DNA from: Falsiroseomonas ponticola
GTDB taxonomy: Bacteria > Pseudomonadota > Alphaproteobacteria > Acetobacterales > Acetobacteraceae
NCBI RefSeq assembly: GCF_016805305.1
Contig: NZ_JAERQN010000001.1
Location: forward strand, 310,001 to 374,000
Direction: 5' to 3'
DNA: 64,000 bases
The notes under the pieces are model-generated. The model made no database searches. It was not told where the DNA came from and saw only the letters and a program-made list of their open reading frames with translations. The position numbers and the translations under genes are program-made. Numbering within the stretch: the stretch's first letter is position 1; every line of letters starts with the position of its first letter. Positions 38,335-46,833 of the stretch are shown here, piece by piece.

Positions 38335-40923
38335 ATGCCCCCGACCCGTCGCCTCGGCCCCCACCGCATCATCGACCTCCCCGCCGCCGCCGGCGCGCAT
38401 CTCCCCCGCATGCCCTGGTCGCATCGCGTGCTGCTGGAGAACCTGCTCCGCACCGCCGATGCGGAGACCGCGCGCGCCGGCCAGGCCGCCCTCCTCGCCT
38501 GGCTGGAGACCGGCCGCAGCGCCGCCGAAATCCCCTTCGCCCCCGGCCGCATCCTGATGCATGACACCACCTGCGGCCCCGCCTTGGTGGACATCGCCGC
38601 GATGCGCGACGTGCTGGCGCAGGCGGGCGGCGATCCCGCGCGGCTCAACCCCGCCGTCCCCGTCGCGACCTCCGTCGATCATTCCGTCGCGGTGGACCTC
38701 GCCGGCACGCGCGCGGGCCTCGCCCACAACATGGCGCGGGAGATGGAGCGGAACGCGGAGCGCTATCGCTTCATGAAATGGGCCGCGCAGGCCGTGCACG
38801 GCTTCCGCGTCTTCCCGCCCGGCACGGGCATCATGCACACCATCAACCTGGAGCGCCTGGCCACCGTCGTCACGACGGAGCGGCGGCATGGCGAATCCTG
38901 GGCCGTGCCGGACACGCTGGTCGGCACGGACAGCCACACGCCCATGGTGAACGCCATCGGCGTGCTGGGCTGGGGTGTCGGCGGGATCGAGGCCGAGGGC
39001 GTGATGTTCGGCGTGCCCGTCGCGCTGCGCATCCCCGATGTGGTCGGCGTGCGCCTCACCGGCGCGCTGCCCGCCGGCGTGCTGGCCACCGACCTCGCGC
39101 TGGTGGTGACGGAACGGCTGCGCCGCGCCGGCGTCTCGGGCGAGTTCGTGGAGTTCTTCGGCCCGGGCGCGGCGACGCTGACGGCGATGCAGCGTGCGGT
39201 GGTCGCCAACATGGCCCCCGAATACGGCGCAAGCACCGGCTGCTTCGCGATCGATGCCGCGACGCTCGACTTCCTTCGCGCCACCGGCCGCGACGCAGCG
39301 CAGGTCGCGCTGGCGGAAGCCTATGCGCGGGCCAATGCCCTCTGGGCCGATCCCGCCGCCGATCCGCGCGTGACCGCGTTGGTCGAGATCGACCTCGCCG
39401 CGCTGCGCCCCTCCCTGGCCGGCCCGCGCCGGCCGCAGGACCGGCTGGACACCGCCGCCGTCCCCGCCGCGCTCGCCCCGCTGCGCGGCCAGGCGACGGC
39501 GACCATCCCCGCCGATGCCGTCGCCATCGCCGCCATCACCTCCTGCACCAACACCAGCGACACGGGGCTGCTGGTCGCGGCCGGGCTGCTGGCGCGGAAC
39601 GCCCGCGCGCTCGGCCTCTCCACCCCGCCCTGGGTGAAGGCATCCCTCACCCCCGGCTCGCCGGCGGCCGAGCGGCGGCTGCGCCGCGCGGGCGTGCTGG
39701 AAGAGCTGGAGGCGCTGGGCTTCGCCATCGTCGGCCATGGCTGCGCCACCTGCATCGGCAATGCCGGCCCCCTGCTGCCGGAGGTCGCGCGGGCGGTGGA
39801 GGCGGAGGGGCTGAAGCCCATCGCCGTGCTGTCCGGCAACCGCAATTTCCCGGGCCGCGTGCATGCGCAGATCGATGCCGCGCTGCTGGCCTCGCCCCCG
39901 CTCGTCGTCGCGCATGCCATCGCCGGGCGCGCCGCCCTCGACATCGCGCGCGACCCGATCGGCCACCGCGCGGATGGCCGCGCCGTGACGCTGGCCGATC
40001 TCTGGCCCGGGGAGGCCGAGGTCGCCGCCCTGCTCGCCACCGCGACCGATCCCGGGGATGTGGCGGCCGCGGCGGCGGAGGCCGAGGCCGCGGGCCCCTG
40101 GGCGGCGCTGCAGGCCCCCGCCACGCCGCGCTTCCCCTGGGACGGCGCCAGCACCTATCTCCGCCCGCCGCCCTTCGTCACGCTGTCGCCGCCCCCCGCC
40201 GCCGCCTTCACCGCGCATCCGCTGCTGGTGCTGGGCGACGACATCACCACCGACCACATCTCCCCCGCCGGCGCGATCCCCGCCACCAGCGACGCCGCCG
40301 CCTGGCTGGTGGAACGCGGCGAGGATCCCCTCGACCTCAACGTCTATGCCGCCCGGCGCGGGAACTGGGAGGTGATGCTGCGCGGCCTCTTCACCAACCG
40401 CACCGTGGTGAACCACCTGGCGCCCCCCGGCCTGCCCCCCGGCCACACCATCCATGCGCCGAGCGGCGAGGCGCTGCCCGCCTGGCGCGCCGCGGCGCGC
40501 TATGCCGCGGATGGCCTGCCCGTCGTCATCATCGCCGGCGAACGCTACGGCACGGGCTCGTCGCGCGACTGGGCGGCGAAGGGCGCGCAGCTGCTCGGCG
40601 CGCGGGCGGTGCTGGCGAACAGCTTCGAACGCATCCACCTCGCCAACCTCATCGGCATGGGCGTGCTGCCGCTGCGCCTGCCCGAGGGCTGGCGGCCGGC
40701 CGCGCTCGGCCTCCGCCCCGGCGACACCATCGCGGTGGCGCTGGATCCCGCCGCCCTGGCGCCCCGCGCGCCCATCGCCGTCACGATCCGCCGCGCCGAT
40801 GGCCGGACGGAGCAGGGCATCGCCACCGCGCTGCTGGACACGGCGCGGGACGTGGCGCTGATCCGCGGCGGTGGCATGATCCCCGCCATCCTGCGCCGCG
40901 CGCGGGAGGGGGAAACACCATGA
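38335..40923 (+). CDS. acnA: Aconitate hydratase (AcnA/IRP-type)
   Basis: 862 aa, slightly shorter than the usual 890-900. It isomerises citrate and isocitrate through a 4Fe-4S cluster held by C404 (TSCTNTS), C470 and C473 (GCATCIGNAG); the 66-residue spacing matches E. coli AcnA. The GTGSSRDWAAKG substrate-binding loop and GDDITTDHISPAG of the swivelling domain are intact. Start ATG 38335 follows CAGGA. Its stop overlaps the start of a fluoroacetate-dehalogenase-like gene (ATGA). A housekeeping or an accessory aconitase is possible; a methylcitrate-type (AcnD) activity cannot be excluded. Confidence 0.9.
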   Translation: MPPTRRLGPHRIIDLPAAAGAHLPRMPWSHRVLLENLLRTADAETARAGQAALLAWLETGRSAAEIPFAPGRILMHDTTCGPALVDIAAMRDVLAQAGGDPARLNPAVPVATSVDHSVAVDLAGTRAGLAHNMAREMERNAERYRFMKWAAQAVHGFRVFPPGTGIMHTINLERLATVVTTERRHGESWAVPDTLVGTDSHTPMVNAIGVLGWGVGGIEAEGVMFGVPVALRIPDVVGVRLTGALPAGVLATDLALVVTERLRRAGVSGEFVEFFGPGAATLTAMQRAVVANMAPEYGASTGCFAIDAATLDFLRATGRDAAQVALAEAYARANALWADPAADPRVTALVEIDLAALRPSLAGPRRPQDRLDTAAVPAALAPLRGQATATIPADAVAIAAITSCTNTSDTGLLVAAGLLARNARALGLSTPPWVKASLTPGSPAAERRLRRAGVLEELEALGFAIVGHGCATCIGNAGPLLPEVARAVEAEGLKPIAVLSGNRNFPGRVHAQIDAALLASPPLVVAHAIAGRAALDIARDPIGHRADGRAVTLADLWPGEAEVAALLATATDPGDVAAAAAEAEAAGPWAALQAPATPRFPWDGASTYLRPPPFVTLSPPPAAAFTAHPLLVLGDDITTDHISPAGAIPATSDAAAWLVERGEDPLDLNVYAARRGNWEVMLRGLFTNRTVVNHLAPPGLPPGHTIHAPSGEALPAWRAAARYAADGLPVVIIAGERYGTGSSRDWAAKGAQLLGARAVLANSFERIHLANLIGMGVLPLRLPEGWRPAALGLRPGDTIAVALDPAALAPRAPIAVTIRRADGRTEQGIATALLDTARDVALIRGGGMIPAILRRAREGETP

Positions 40924-41831
40924 GCGACGATCTTCTGCCCGGCTGGTCCGACCAGGTCGTGGAGACACCGGGCGGCGCCCGCATCCGCGCCCGCCGCGCG
41001 GGCTCCGGCCCGCCCCTGCTGCTGATGCACGGCAACCCGCAATCCCACGTCATCTGGCACCGCATGGCGCCGGAACTGGTGAAGCACTTCGACTGCGTGG
41101 CGATCGACCTGCGCGGCTATGGCGACAGCACCGGCCCGGGCGACCTGTCGCTGCCCTACTACGACCCCGCCGACTACACCTTCCGCGCCATGGCGCAGGA
41201 CGCGATCGCCGTCATGGCCCATTTCGGCCATGCGCGCTTCAATGTCTGCGGGCATGACCGCGGCGGGCGCGTGACGCATCGCCTGGGCCTCGACCACCCC
41301 GAGGCGGTGATCCGCGCCGCCATCCTCGACATCCTGCCCCAGCGCCACGTCTATGCGAATGTCACCAGGGACTGGGCGATGAAGTCCTGGCACTGGGTCT
41401 TCATGCCGCAGGAGGAAGGGCTGCCGGAACGGATGATGGAATCCGTCCCCGCCGACTGGTTCATGGCCCGCAAGATCGGCAAGAAGGGCATGGGCATGTC
41501 GATCTTCGACCCGCGCGCGGTCGCCGAATATGTGCGCTGCTTCACGCCCAAGACCATCCGCGCCTCCTGCGCCGACTACCGCGCCTGCGCCACGCTCGAC
41601 CTCGCCATGGACAATGCGGATTACGAGGCGGGAAGGCGCCTGGCCTGCCCGGTGCACGTGCTCTGGGGCCGCCTCTCCCACACCCAGGCCGTGTTCGACG
41701 ACGTGCTGCCGGTGTGGCGGGACTACGTCACGGGCCCGCTTTCCGGCCGCGCCGTGCGCAGCGGCCACTACCTCGCGGAACACGCGCCGGAGGAGGTGCT
41801 GGCCGAGATCCTGCCCTTCTTCGCACCCTGA
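40920..41831 (+). CDS. Haloacetate (fluoroacetate) dehalogenase-like alpha/beta hydrolase
   Basis: 303 aa. The residues that define fluoroacetate dehalogenase of Rhodopseudomonas (RPA1163) are present at a nearly constant +3 offset. They are nucleophile D113, carboxylate clamp R114 and R117 (GHDRGGRVTHR), acid D137, fluoride pocket H158-W159 and Y220 (KSWHWV, CADYRA), and base H283 (SGHYLAEH). HGNPQSHVIWHR is the typical oxyanion segment. Such enzymes hydrolyse the C-F or C-Cl bond of haloacetates to glycolate. The start overlaps the aconitase stop, so the two are co-translated. Aconitase is the target of fluorocitrate made from fluoroacetate, which makes the pairing meaningful. Confidence 0.85.
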   Translation: MSDDLLPGWSDQVVETPGGARIRARRAGSGPPLLLMHGNPQSHVIWHRMAPELVKHFDCVAIDLRGYGDSTGPGDLSLPYYDPADYTFRAMAQDAIAVMAHFGHARFNVCGHDRGGRVTHRLGLDHPEAVIRAAILDILPQRHVYANVTRDWAMKSWHWVFMPQEEGLPERMMESVPADWFMARKIGKKGMGMSIFDPRAVAEYVRCFTPKTIRASCADYRACATLDLAMDNADYEAGRRLACPVHVLWGRLSHTQAVFDDVLPVWRDYVTGPLSGRAVRSGHYLAEHAPEEVLAEILPFFAP

Positions 41832-41962
41832 CCGGTTGCATCACGCCCGGGTGAGGCGCGGGCTTTCGTTGCGCCCGGGGCCGGGGCGCGCTTGCCCCCC
41901 CCGGGGCGGCGGGGCATGGAGGCGCCGGTGTTCGCGACCCCAACCGTTGGCGGGACCTGGCC

Positions 41963-44422
41963 GTGACGACATCGTTGCCCCTGCGCCCGAAGCCCCCAAG
42001 GGAACCCCCAAGGGAACCCCCAAGGGAAACTCCAAGGGAACCACCGGCGGCAGCCCGGGCGGAACCGCCCGGGCGGCCGGTGCAATGGCACCTCGCCCTC
42101 TTCGCCGCGGTGCTGGCGCTGCCCATCCTGGTCTTCGTCGCGGCGCTGCTGTGGCGCGTCGGCAATGTCGAACGCGCGCGGCTGGAGCAGGAGGCCCTGG
42201 CCGCCGCCCGCGGCGCCGCCGTGGCGGTGGACCGCGAGCTGGCGGGGCTTTCCGCCATGCTCAACCTGCTCAGCCTCTCCCAGCCCCTGCGGGCGGGGGA
42301 CCTGCCGGCCTTCCACGCCCAGGTGGTGGAGCTGCAGGAACGCCTCGGCGTCACCGCCGTGCTGCGCGATGCGGCGGGGCGGCGCCTGGTCAATGCCCGC
42401 GTGCCCTTCGGCTCCCCCCAGCTGATGACCACGCTGCCCGCGCCCGCGGCCACGCGGCCCCGGCCCACCATGATCTCCGGCCTCTTCCAGGGCGCCGCGG
42501 CCGGGGAGGCGCTGTTCGCCATCGAGATCCAGATCCCGCCCCTGCGGCCGGGGGAAGGCCCGGCCTTCCTCAGCCTCAGCCTGCCCGTGACGCGCATCCG
42601 CGACGTGCTGGCCAGCGAACGCATCCCCCGCGAATGGACCGTGGCGGTGGTGGATGATGGCGGCACCATCCTGGCCCGCAACGCGCGGCACGAGGAATTC
42701 GTGGGCCGCCCCGCCACGCAGGATCTGCGCGACAACACAAGGGGGCGGGAGGGGACGTGGCGCGGCACCACCGCGGATGGCCGCCCGGTGCTCGGCACCT
42801 ATGCGCGCTCGGCGCTCGCGGATTGGCGGGTCGCGGTCGGCGTGCCGGACCACACGCTGGCGGAACCGCTGCGCCGGTCCCTGCTGCTGCTGGTGGCCAC
42901 GGGCGCGCTGCTGGCGCTGATCTCCCTGCTGCTGGCGCTGGCCTTCGGCCGCCGCATCGCCGCCCCCCTGCAGGCGGTGGCGGCCAGCGCGCGCGCCATG
43001 GGGGATGGCGCGGTGGTCCCGGCGGTGCCCAGCGGCATCCGGGAAGTCGCGCAGATCGGCGATGCGCTGGCCACCGCCTCCGCCACCCTGCATGCGCGGG
43101 AGGAGGAGCTGAAGCGCCTGAACGAGGCGCTGGAGATCCGCGTGATGGAGCGCACGCGCGACCTGGCGGAGACCAATGCCCGCCTGATCGCCGCCGCCAC
43201 CGGGCGCGACCGGGCGGAGGAACAGCTGCGCCAGGCGCAGAAGATGGAGGCCGTGGGCCGCCTGACCGGCGGCGTGGCGCATGACTTCAACAACCTGCTG
43301 ACCGTGGTGCTGGGCAACCTGACCCTGGTGAAGCGCCGCCTGGATGAGGGGGTGGAGGAGCGCGTCCGGCGGGGGATCGAGGGCGCGATCGAGGGCGCGC
43401 AGCGCGCCGCCAGCCTCACCGCGCGCCTCCTCGCCTTCTCCCGCCAGCAGCCCCTGGCGCCGGAGGCGGTGGATGTGAACCGCCTGGTGGCCGGCATGTC
43501 GGACCTGCTGCGGCGCACGCTGGGGGAGGATGTGGCGGTGGAGACGGTGCTGGCCGGCGGCCTCTGGCGCGCCCATGCCGATCCGAACCAGCTCGAATCC
43601 TCCCTGCTGAACCTGGCGGTGAATGCGCGGGACGCCATGCCGGGCGGCGGCAAGCTGACCATCGAGACCGCCAACGCCTATCTGGACGAGGCCTATGCGG
43701 CGGGGCGGGACGAGGTGAAGCCCGGCCAGTATGTGGCGATCTGCGTCTCCGACACCGGCGCGGGCATGCCCCCCGACGTGGTCGGCCGCGCCTTCGAACC
43801 CTTCTTCACCACCAAGCCCGTGGGCAAGGGCACGGGGCTCGGGCTCAGCCAGGTCTATGGCTTCGCCAAGCAGTCCGGCGGCCATGCCGCCATCTACAGC
43901 GAACCCGGCCATGGCACGGCCGTGAAGCTCTACCTGCCCCGGCTGCGGGATGGCGAGCTGCCCGCCGATGCGCCGACCGTGGTCGCGCTGCCGGAGATGC
44001 CGCGCGACGGCGCCGGCCGCCTGGTGCTGCTGGTGGAGGACGACCCGATGGTGCGGGACTTCGCCGTGACGGCGCTGGAGGAAGGCGGCTGCCGCGTGGT
44101 GGCCGCCGCCGATGGCCCGGCGGCGCTGGCGGCGCTGGACGCCCATCCCGGCATCGCCATCCTCTTCACCGACGTGGTGCTGACCGGGCCGATGAACGGC
44201 AGGCAGCTGGCCAATGCCGTGCTGGAACGCCGCCCCGGCCTGCCGGTGCTGTTCACCACCGGCTATACCCGCAACGCCATCATCCACCATGGCCGGCTGG
44301 ATGAGGGGGTGCAGCTGCTGGGCAAGCCCTATTCAGCGGCCGGGCTGGTGGCCAAGGTGCTGTCCCTGCTGGATGGGCCCGACGGGCCCCCGCCGCCGCC
44401 TTCGCCATCGGATGCCGCATGA
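41963..44422 (+). CDS. Hybrid sensor histidine kinase/response regulator
   Basis: 819 aa from GTG 41963. The cytoplasmic N-terminus carries four PPRE repeats. TM1 (about 41-65) and TM2 (about 303-330) flank a periplasmic dCache-like sensor of about 235 residues. A short HAMP-like and coiled linker leads to HisKA with GGVAHDFNNLLT (phospho-His), HATPase motifs (N-box NLAVNARDAM, G1 SDTGAGMPP, G2 GKGTGLGLSQVYGF), and a C-terminal receiver (LLVEDDPMVRD, phospho-Asp in LFTDVVL, Lys in LGKPYS). It resembles other kinases with the HDFNN H-box and an attached receiver. No separate response regulator is adjacent. Its stop overlaps the isomerase start (ATGA). Confidence 0.9.
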   Translation: MTTSLPLRPKPPREPPREPPRETPREPPAAARAEPPGRPVQWHLALFAAVLALPILVFVAALLWRVGNVERARLEQEALAAARGAAVAVDRELAGLSAMLNLLSLSQPLRAGDLPAFHAQVVELQERLGVTAVLRDAAGRRLVNARVPFGSPQLMTTLPAPAATRPRPTMISGLFQGAAAGEALFAIEIQIPPLRPGEGPAFLSLSLPVTRIRDVLASERIPREWTVAVVDDGGTILARNARHEEFVGRPATQDLRDNTRGREGTWRGTTADGRPVLGTYARSALADWRVAVGVPDHTLAEPLRRSLLLLVATGALLALISLLLALAFGRRIAAPLQAVAASARAMGDGAVVPAVPSGIREVAQIGDALATASATLHAREEELKRLNEALEIRVMERTRDLAETNARLIAAATGRDRAEEQLRQAQKMEAVGRLTGGVAHDFNNLLTVVLGNLTLVKRRLDEGVEERVRRGIEGAIEGAQRAASLTARLLAFSRQQPLAPEAVDVNRLVAGMSDLLRRTLGEDVAVETVLAGGLWRAHADPNQLESSLLNLAVNARDAMPGGGKLTIETANAYLDEAYAAGRDEVKPGQYVAICVSDTGAGMPPDVVGRAFEPFFTTKPVGKGTGLGLSQVYGFAKQSGGHAAIYSEPGHGTAVKLYLPRLRDGELPADAPTVVALPEMPRDGAGRLVLLVEDDPMVRDFAVTALEEGGCRVVAAADGPAALAALDAHPGIAILFTDVVLTGPMNGRQLANAVLERRPGLPVLFTTGYTRNAIIHHGRLDEGVQLLGKPYSAAGLVAKVLSLLDGPDGPPPPPSPSDAA
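41993..42040 (+). repeat. Four 12-bp tandem repeats encoding PPRE
   Basis: CCCCCAAGGGAA repeated three times plus one variant (ACTCCAAGGGAA), in frame with the histidine kinase and coding for its N-terminal PPRE units. The 12-bp period keeps the frame, so copy number could vary without frameshift. Confidence 0.85.
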
Positions 44423-45042
44423 CCATCGACTGGTATTTCGACCTCGTCTCCCCCTTCGCGCATCTGGCGCTGCCGCGCGTGCTGGCGCTGGAACAGCGGC
44501 TCGGCCGGAAGGTGACGCTGAAGCCCATCGTGCTGGGCGCGGTGCTGGCGCATTGGGGGCAGCTGGGCCCGGCGGAGATCGCGCCGAAGCGCCGGCAGAC
44601 CTATCGCCAGGTGCAGTTCCAGGGCGGCGCCGCGCTGCGCTTCCCGCCCGCCCATCCCTTCCGGTCGCTGGAGGCGCTGCGCCTGGTGACGGCGCTGGGC
44701 GCGACGGCGCCGGTCGTCTCCGCCGCCTTCGCCTTCATCTGGGCGGAAGGCCGCGACCCGGTGGTGGAGGCGACCGGCTTCGCCGCGCAACTCGGCGTGG
44801 ATGACGCCGCCGCGCTGGTGGCGGGCAGCGGCGCCCGGGAAAGGCTGCGGGAGGCGACGGCGGAGGCGATCGGCCGCGGCGTCTTCGGCGTGCCGACGCT
44901 GGCGGTGGGGGAGGAGCTGTTCTGGGGCGCCGACGCCATGCCCATGGCGGAAGCCTACCTGGCCGATCCCGGCCTGTTCGACACGCCGGCGATGCGCCGG
45001 CTGGATTCCCTGCCCATGGGCGTGGAGCGGAGGGGCCTATGA
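44419..45042 (+). CDS. 2-hydroxychromene-2-carboxylate isomerase / DsbA-family protein
   Basis: 207 aa thioredoxin-fold of the kappa-GST/HCCA-isomerase type. WYFDLVSPFAHLAL carries Ser-Pro in place of a DsbA C-x-x-C, as in the isomerases. GVFGVPTLAVGEELFWGADAM is the typical C-terminal cis-Pro segment and closing strand. HCCA isomerases work in naphthalene catabolism with glutathione, but many relatives have other roles. It overlaps the kinase upstream and the nitronate monooxygenase downstream by 4 bp each, so the three genes are co-translated. Confidence 0.82.
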   Translation: MTIDWYFDLVSPFAHLALPRVLALEQRLGRKVTLKPIVLGAVLAHWGQLGPAEIAPKRRQTYRQVQFQGGAALRFPPAHPFRSLEALRLVTALGATAPVVSAAFAFIWAEGRDPVVEATGFAAQLGVDDAAALVAGSGARERLREATAEAIGRGVFGVPTLAVGEELFWGADAMPMAEAYLADPGLFDTPAMRRLDSLPMGVERRGL

Positions 45043-46106
45043 ACCCGGTATCGCGTGCGGAAGCCTTCTGCGCCCGCTTCGGCCTGCGCATCCCGATCCT
45101 GCTGGCGCCCATGGCCGGCGCCTGCCCGCCCGGCCTGTCCATCGCCGTGGCGCAGGCCGGCGGCATGGGGGCCTGCGGCGCGCTGCTGATGGGCCCGGAC
45201 GCCATCCTGGACTGGGCGCGCACGGTGCGGTCCGCCACCAACGGCGCCTTCCAGATGAACCTCTGGATCCCCGACCCGCCGCCGGCGCGCGACGCGGCGC
45301 GGGAAGCGGCGCTGCGCGGCTTCCTCCAGGGCTGGGGCCCGGCGGTGCCGCCGGAGGCCGGCGATGCCGCGCCGCCCGATTTCGGCGCGCAATGCGAGGC
45401 GCTGCTGCAGGCCGCCCCCGCCGTCGTGAGTTCGATCATGGGGGTCTATCCCGCGGATTTCGTGGCGCGGCTGAAGCAGCGCGGCATCGCCTGGTGGGCC
45501 ACCGCCAGCACGGTGGCGGAAGCCCGCGCGGCGGAGGAGGCGGGCGCCGACGTCATCGTCGCCCAGGGCATGGAGGCCGGCGGCCATCGCGGCGCCTTCG
45601 AGGCCGGGCGCGCGGAAGCCGCCATGGTCGGCCTGCTCGCCCTGCTGCCCGCGGTGGTCGATGCGGTGCGCCTGCCCGTCGTGGCCACCGGCGGCATCGC
45701 GGATGGGCGGGGCGTGGCCGCCGCGCTGGCGCTGGGCGCTTCCGCCGCCCAGATCGGCACCGGCTTCCTGCGCTGCCCGGAAGCCCGCATCCCCGCCCCC
45801 TGGGCCGATGCCCTGGCCGCGACGCCGCCGGAGGGCACGGCCGTGACCCGCGCCTTCAGCGGCCGGGCGGGGCGCGGCATCGCCACCGCCTATGTGAAGG
45901 CCGCCGCCGCCCCCGACGCGCCGCCCCCCGCCCCCTACCCGGTGCAGCGCGGCCTGACCCAGCCGATGCGCGACGCCGCGGCGAAGGCCGGCGACATCGA
46001 CCGCATGCAGGCCTGGGCCGGCCAATCCGCCATGCTGGCCCGCGCGGAGCCCGCCGAGGCCGTGGCCCGCACCCTGTGGGAGGATGCGCGCCGCCTGCTG
46101 GCGTAG
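45039..46106 (+). CDS. Nitronate monooxygenase / 2-nitropropane dioxygenase-family FMN enzyme
   Basis: 355 aa FMN TIM barrel. It shows PILLAPMAGACPPGLSIAVAQAGGMGACGAL, the loop GADVIVAQGMEAGGHRGAF with the catalytic-type His, and the phosphate-binding PVVATGGIADGRGVAAALALGASAAQIGTGFL. Such enzymes oxidise nitronates and detoxify propionate-3-nitronate; some act as enoyl reductases. It is translationally coupled to the DsbA-like isomerase. Confidence 0.88.
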   Translation: MNPVSRAEAFCARFGLRIPILLAPMAGACPPGLSIAVAQAGGMGACGALLMGPDAILDWARTVRSATNGAFQMNLWIPDPPPARDAAREAALRGFLQGWGPAVPPEAGDAAPPDFGAQCEALLQAAPAVVSSIMGVYPADFVARLKQRGIAWWATASTVAEARAAEEAGADVIVAQGMEAGGHRGAFEAGRAEAAMVGLLALLPAVVDAVRLPVVATGGIADGRGVAAALALGASAAQIGTGFLRCPEARIPAPWADALAATPPEGTAVTRAFSGRAGRGIATAYVKAAAAPDAPPPAPYPVQRGLTQPMRDAAAKAGDIDRMQAWAGQSAMLARAEPAEAVARTLWEDARRLLA

Positions 46107-46144
46107 CGGGCCGGGGGGGCCGCCGGGTCAGGCGGTGGAAGCCG

Positions 46145-46807
46145 TCACGGCCCTGTCCGGCCGCAAGCGCCCGCGCCTGCCCAGGCGATGCCCGCCGCCC
46201 CGCCCGCCGGGTCCTGGAAGCAGCCCGCGGCCCAGAGGCCGCTATAGGCCACGCCCCCCAGCACGGCCCGGCCATAGCCATGCGGCCGGTCCTCCTGCCA
46301 GCCGCCCTCGAAGCGGTCGCCATTGGCGAAGACCTGGGTGCCCGGCCCGGCGCGCCGGCCTTCCTGCCAGGCGCCCTCGAAATGGTCGCCATTGGCGGCG
46401 GTGAAGATGCCGAAGCCATGCGGCAGGCCCTGGCGCCATTCGCCGGCATAGCCATCGCCCGCCGCGTTGCGCGCCTGGCCCATGCCATCCGGCCGGCCAT
46501 CCCGCATCACGCCGATGTAGCGCGTGGCCTGGCCCTCCGCCGCCACGCGGAACTCGGCGCTGCCCGGCCCTTCCGCCGGCCCGGCGGGGCAGGCGCCGAA
46601 CCAGCTGGCCGTCTCGCCCGCCCGCGGCGCGGGGTTCCACAGCCAGCAGCCCCGCAGCCCATCCACCATCCAGCCCGGCCGCCCGGGCGCCGCCAGCGCC
46701 TCCGCCGGCGGCGGGCCGGGCCGGGCCCCGTCCGCCGGCTGGGCCGCCGCGGGCAGCGCGACAAGGCCGGCCAGCAGCGCCGCCCCAAGCAGTGGCCGCA
46801 TCGTCAT
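46145..46807 (-). CDS. Exported MORN-repeat protein
   Basis: 220 aa. A signal peptide (ending ALPAAAQP) is followed by about 60 residues containing two cysteines (DGLRGCWLWNP, GACPAG) and then three or four MORN repeats of the form Y/F-x-G-x-W-x-x-G-x-x-x-G-x-G (YAGEWRQGLPHGFG, FEGAWQEGRRAGPG, FEGGWQEDRPHGYG). MORN repeats are beta-hairpins that bind lipids or partners; the function here is unknown. ATG 46807 was chosen; 46801 is also in frame. It is downstream of a TctC gene on the same strand. Confidence 0.75.
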   Translation of the reverse strand: MTMRPLLGAALLAGLVALPAAAQPADGARPGPPPAEALAAPGRPGWMVDGLRGCWLWNPAPRAGETASWFGACPAGPAEGPGSAEFRVAAEGQATRYIGVMRDGRPDGMGQARNAAGDGYAGEWRQGLPHGFGIFTAANGDHFEGAWQEGRRAGPGTQVFANGDRFEGGWQEDRPHGYGRAVLGGVAYSGLWAAGCFQDPAGGAAGIAWAGAGACGRTGP

Positions 46808-46833
46808 CGCGCCCTCATCCCGCCCCGCGGGGC

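Noticed and set aside
38778..40919. A long plus-strand frame that runs into the dehalogenase gene in the same frame
   Set aside because: Only the last 303 codons (from 40920) show a protein family; the preceding part is a shadow of aconitase in another frame.
38074..40968. A 964-codon open frame antisense to aconitase, and other very long antisense frames (for example 48752-51709 and 41768-44290)
   Set aside because: High GC leaves few stop codons on the opposite strand. The translations are low-complexity Arg/Gly/Ala/His strings with no motif, while the sense strands encode clear families.
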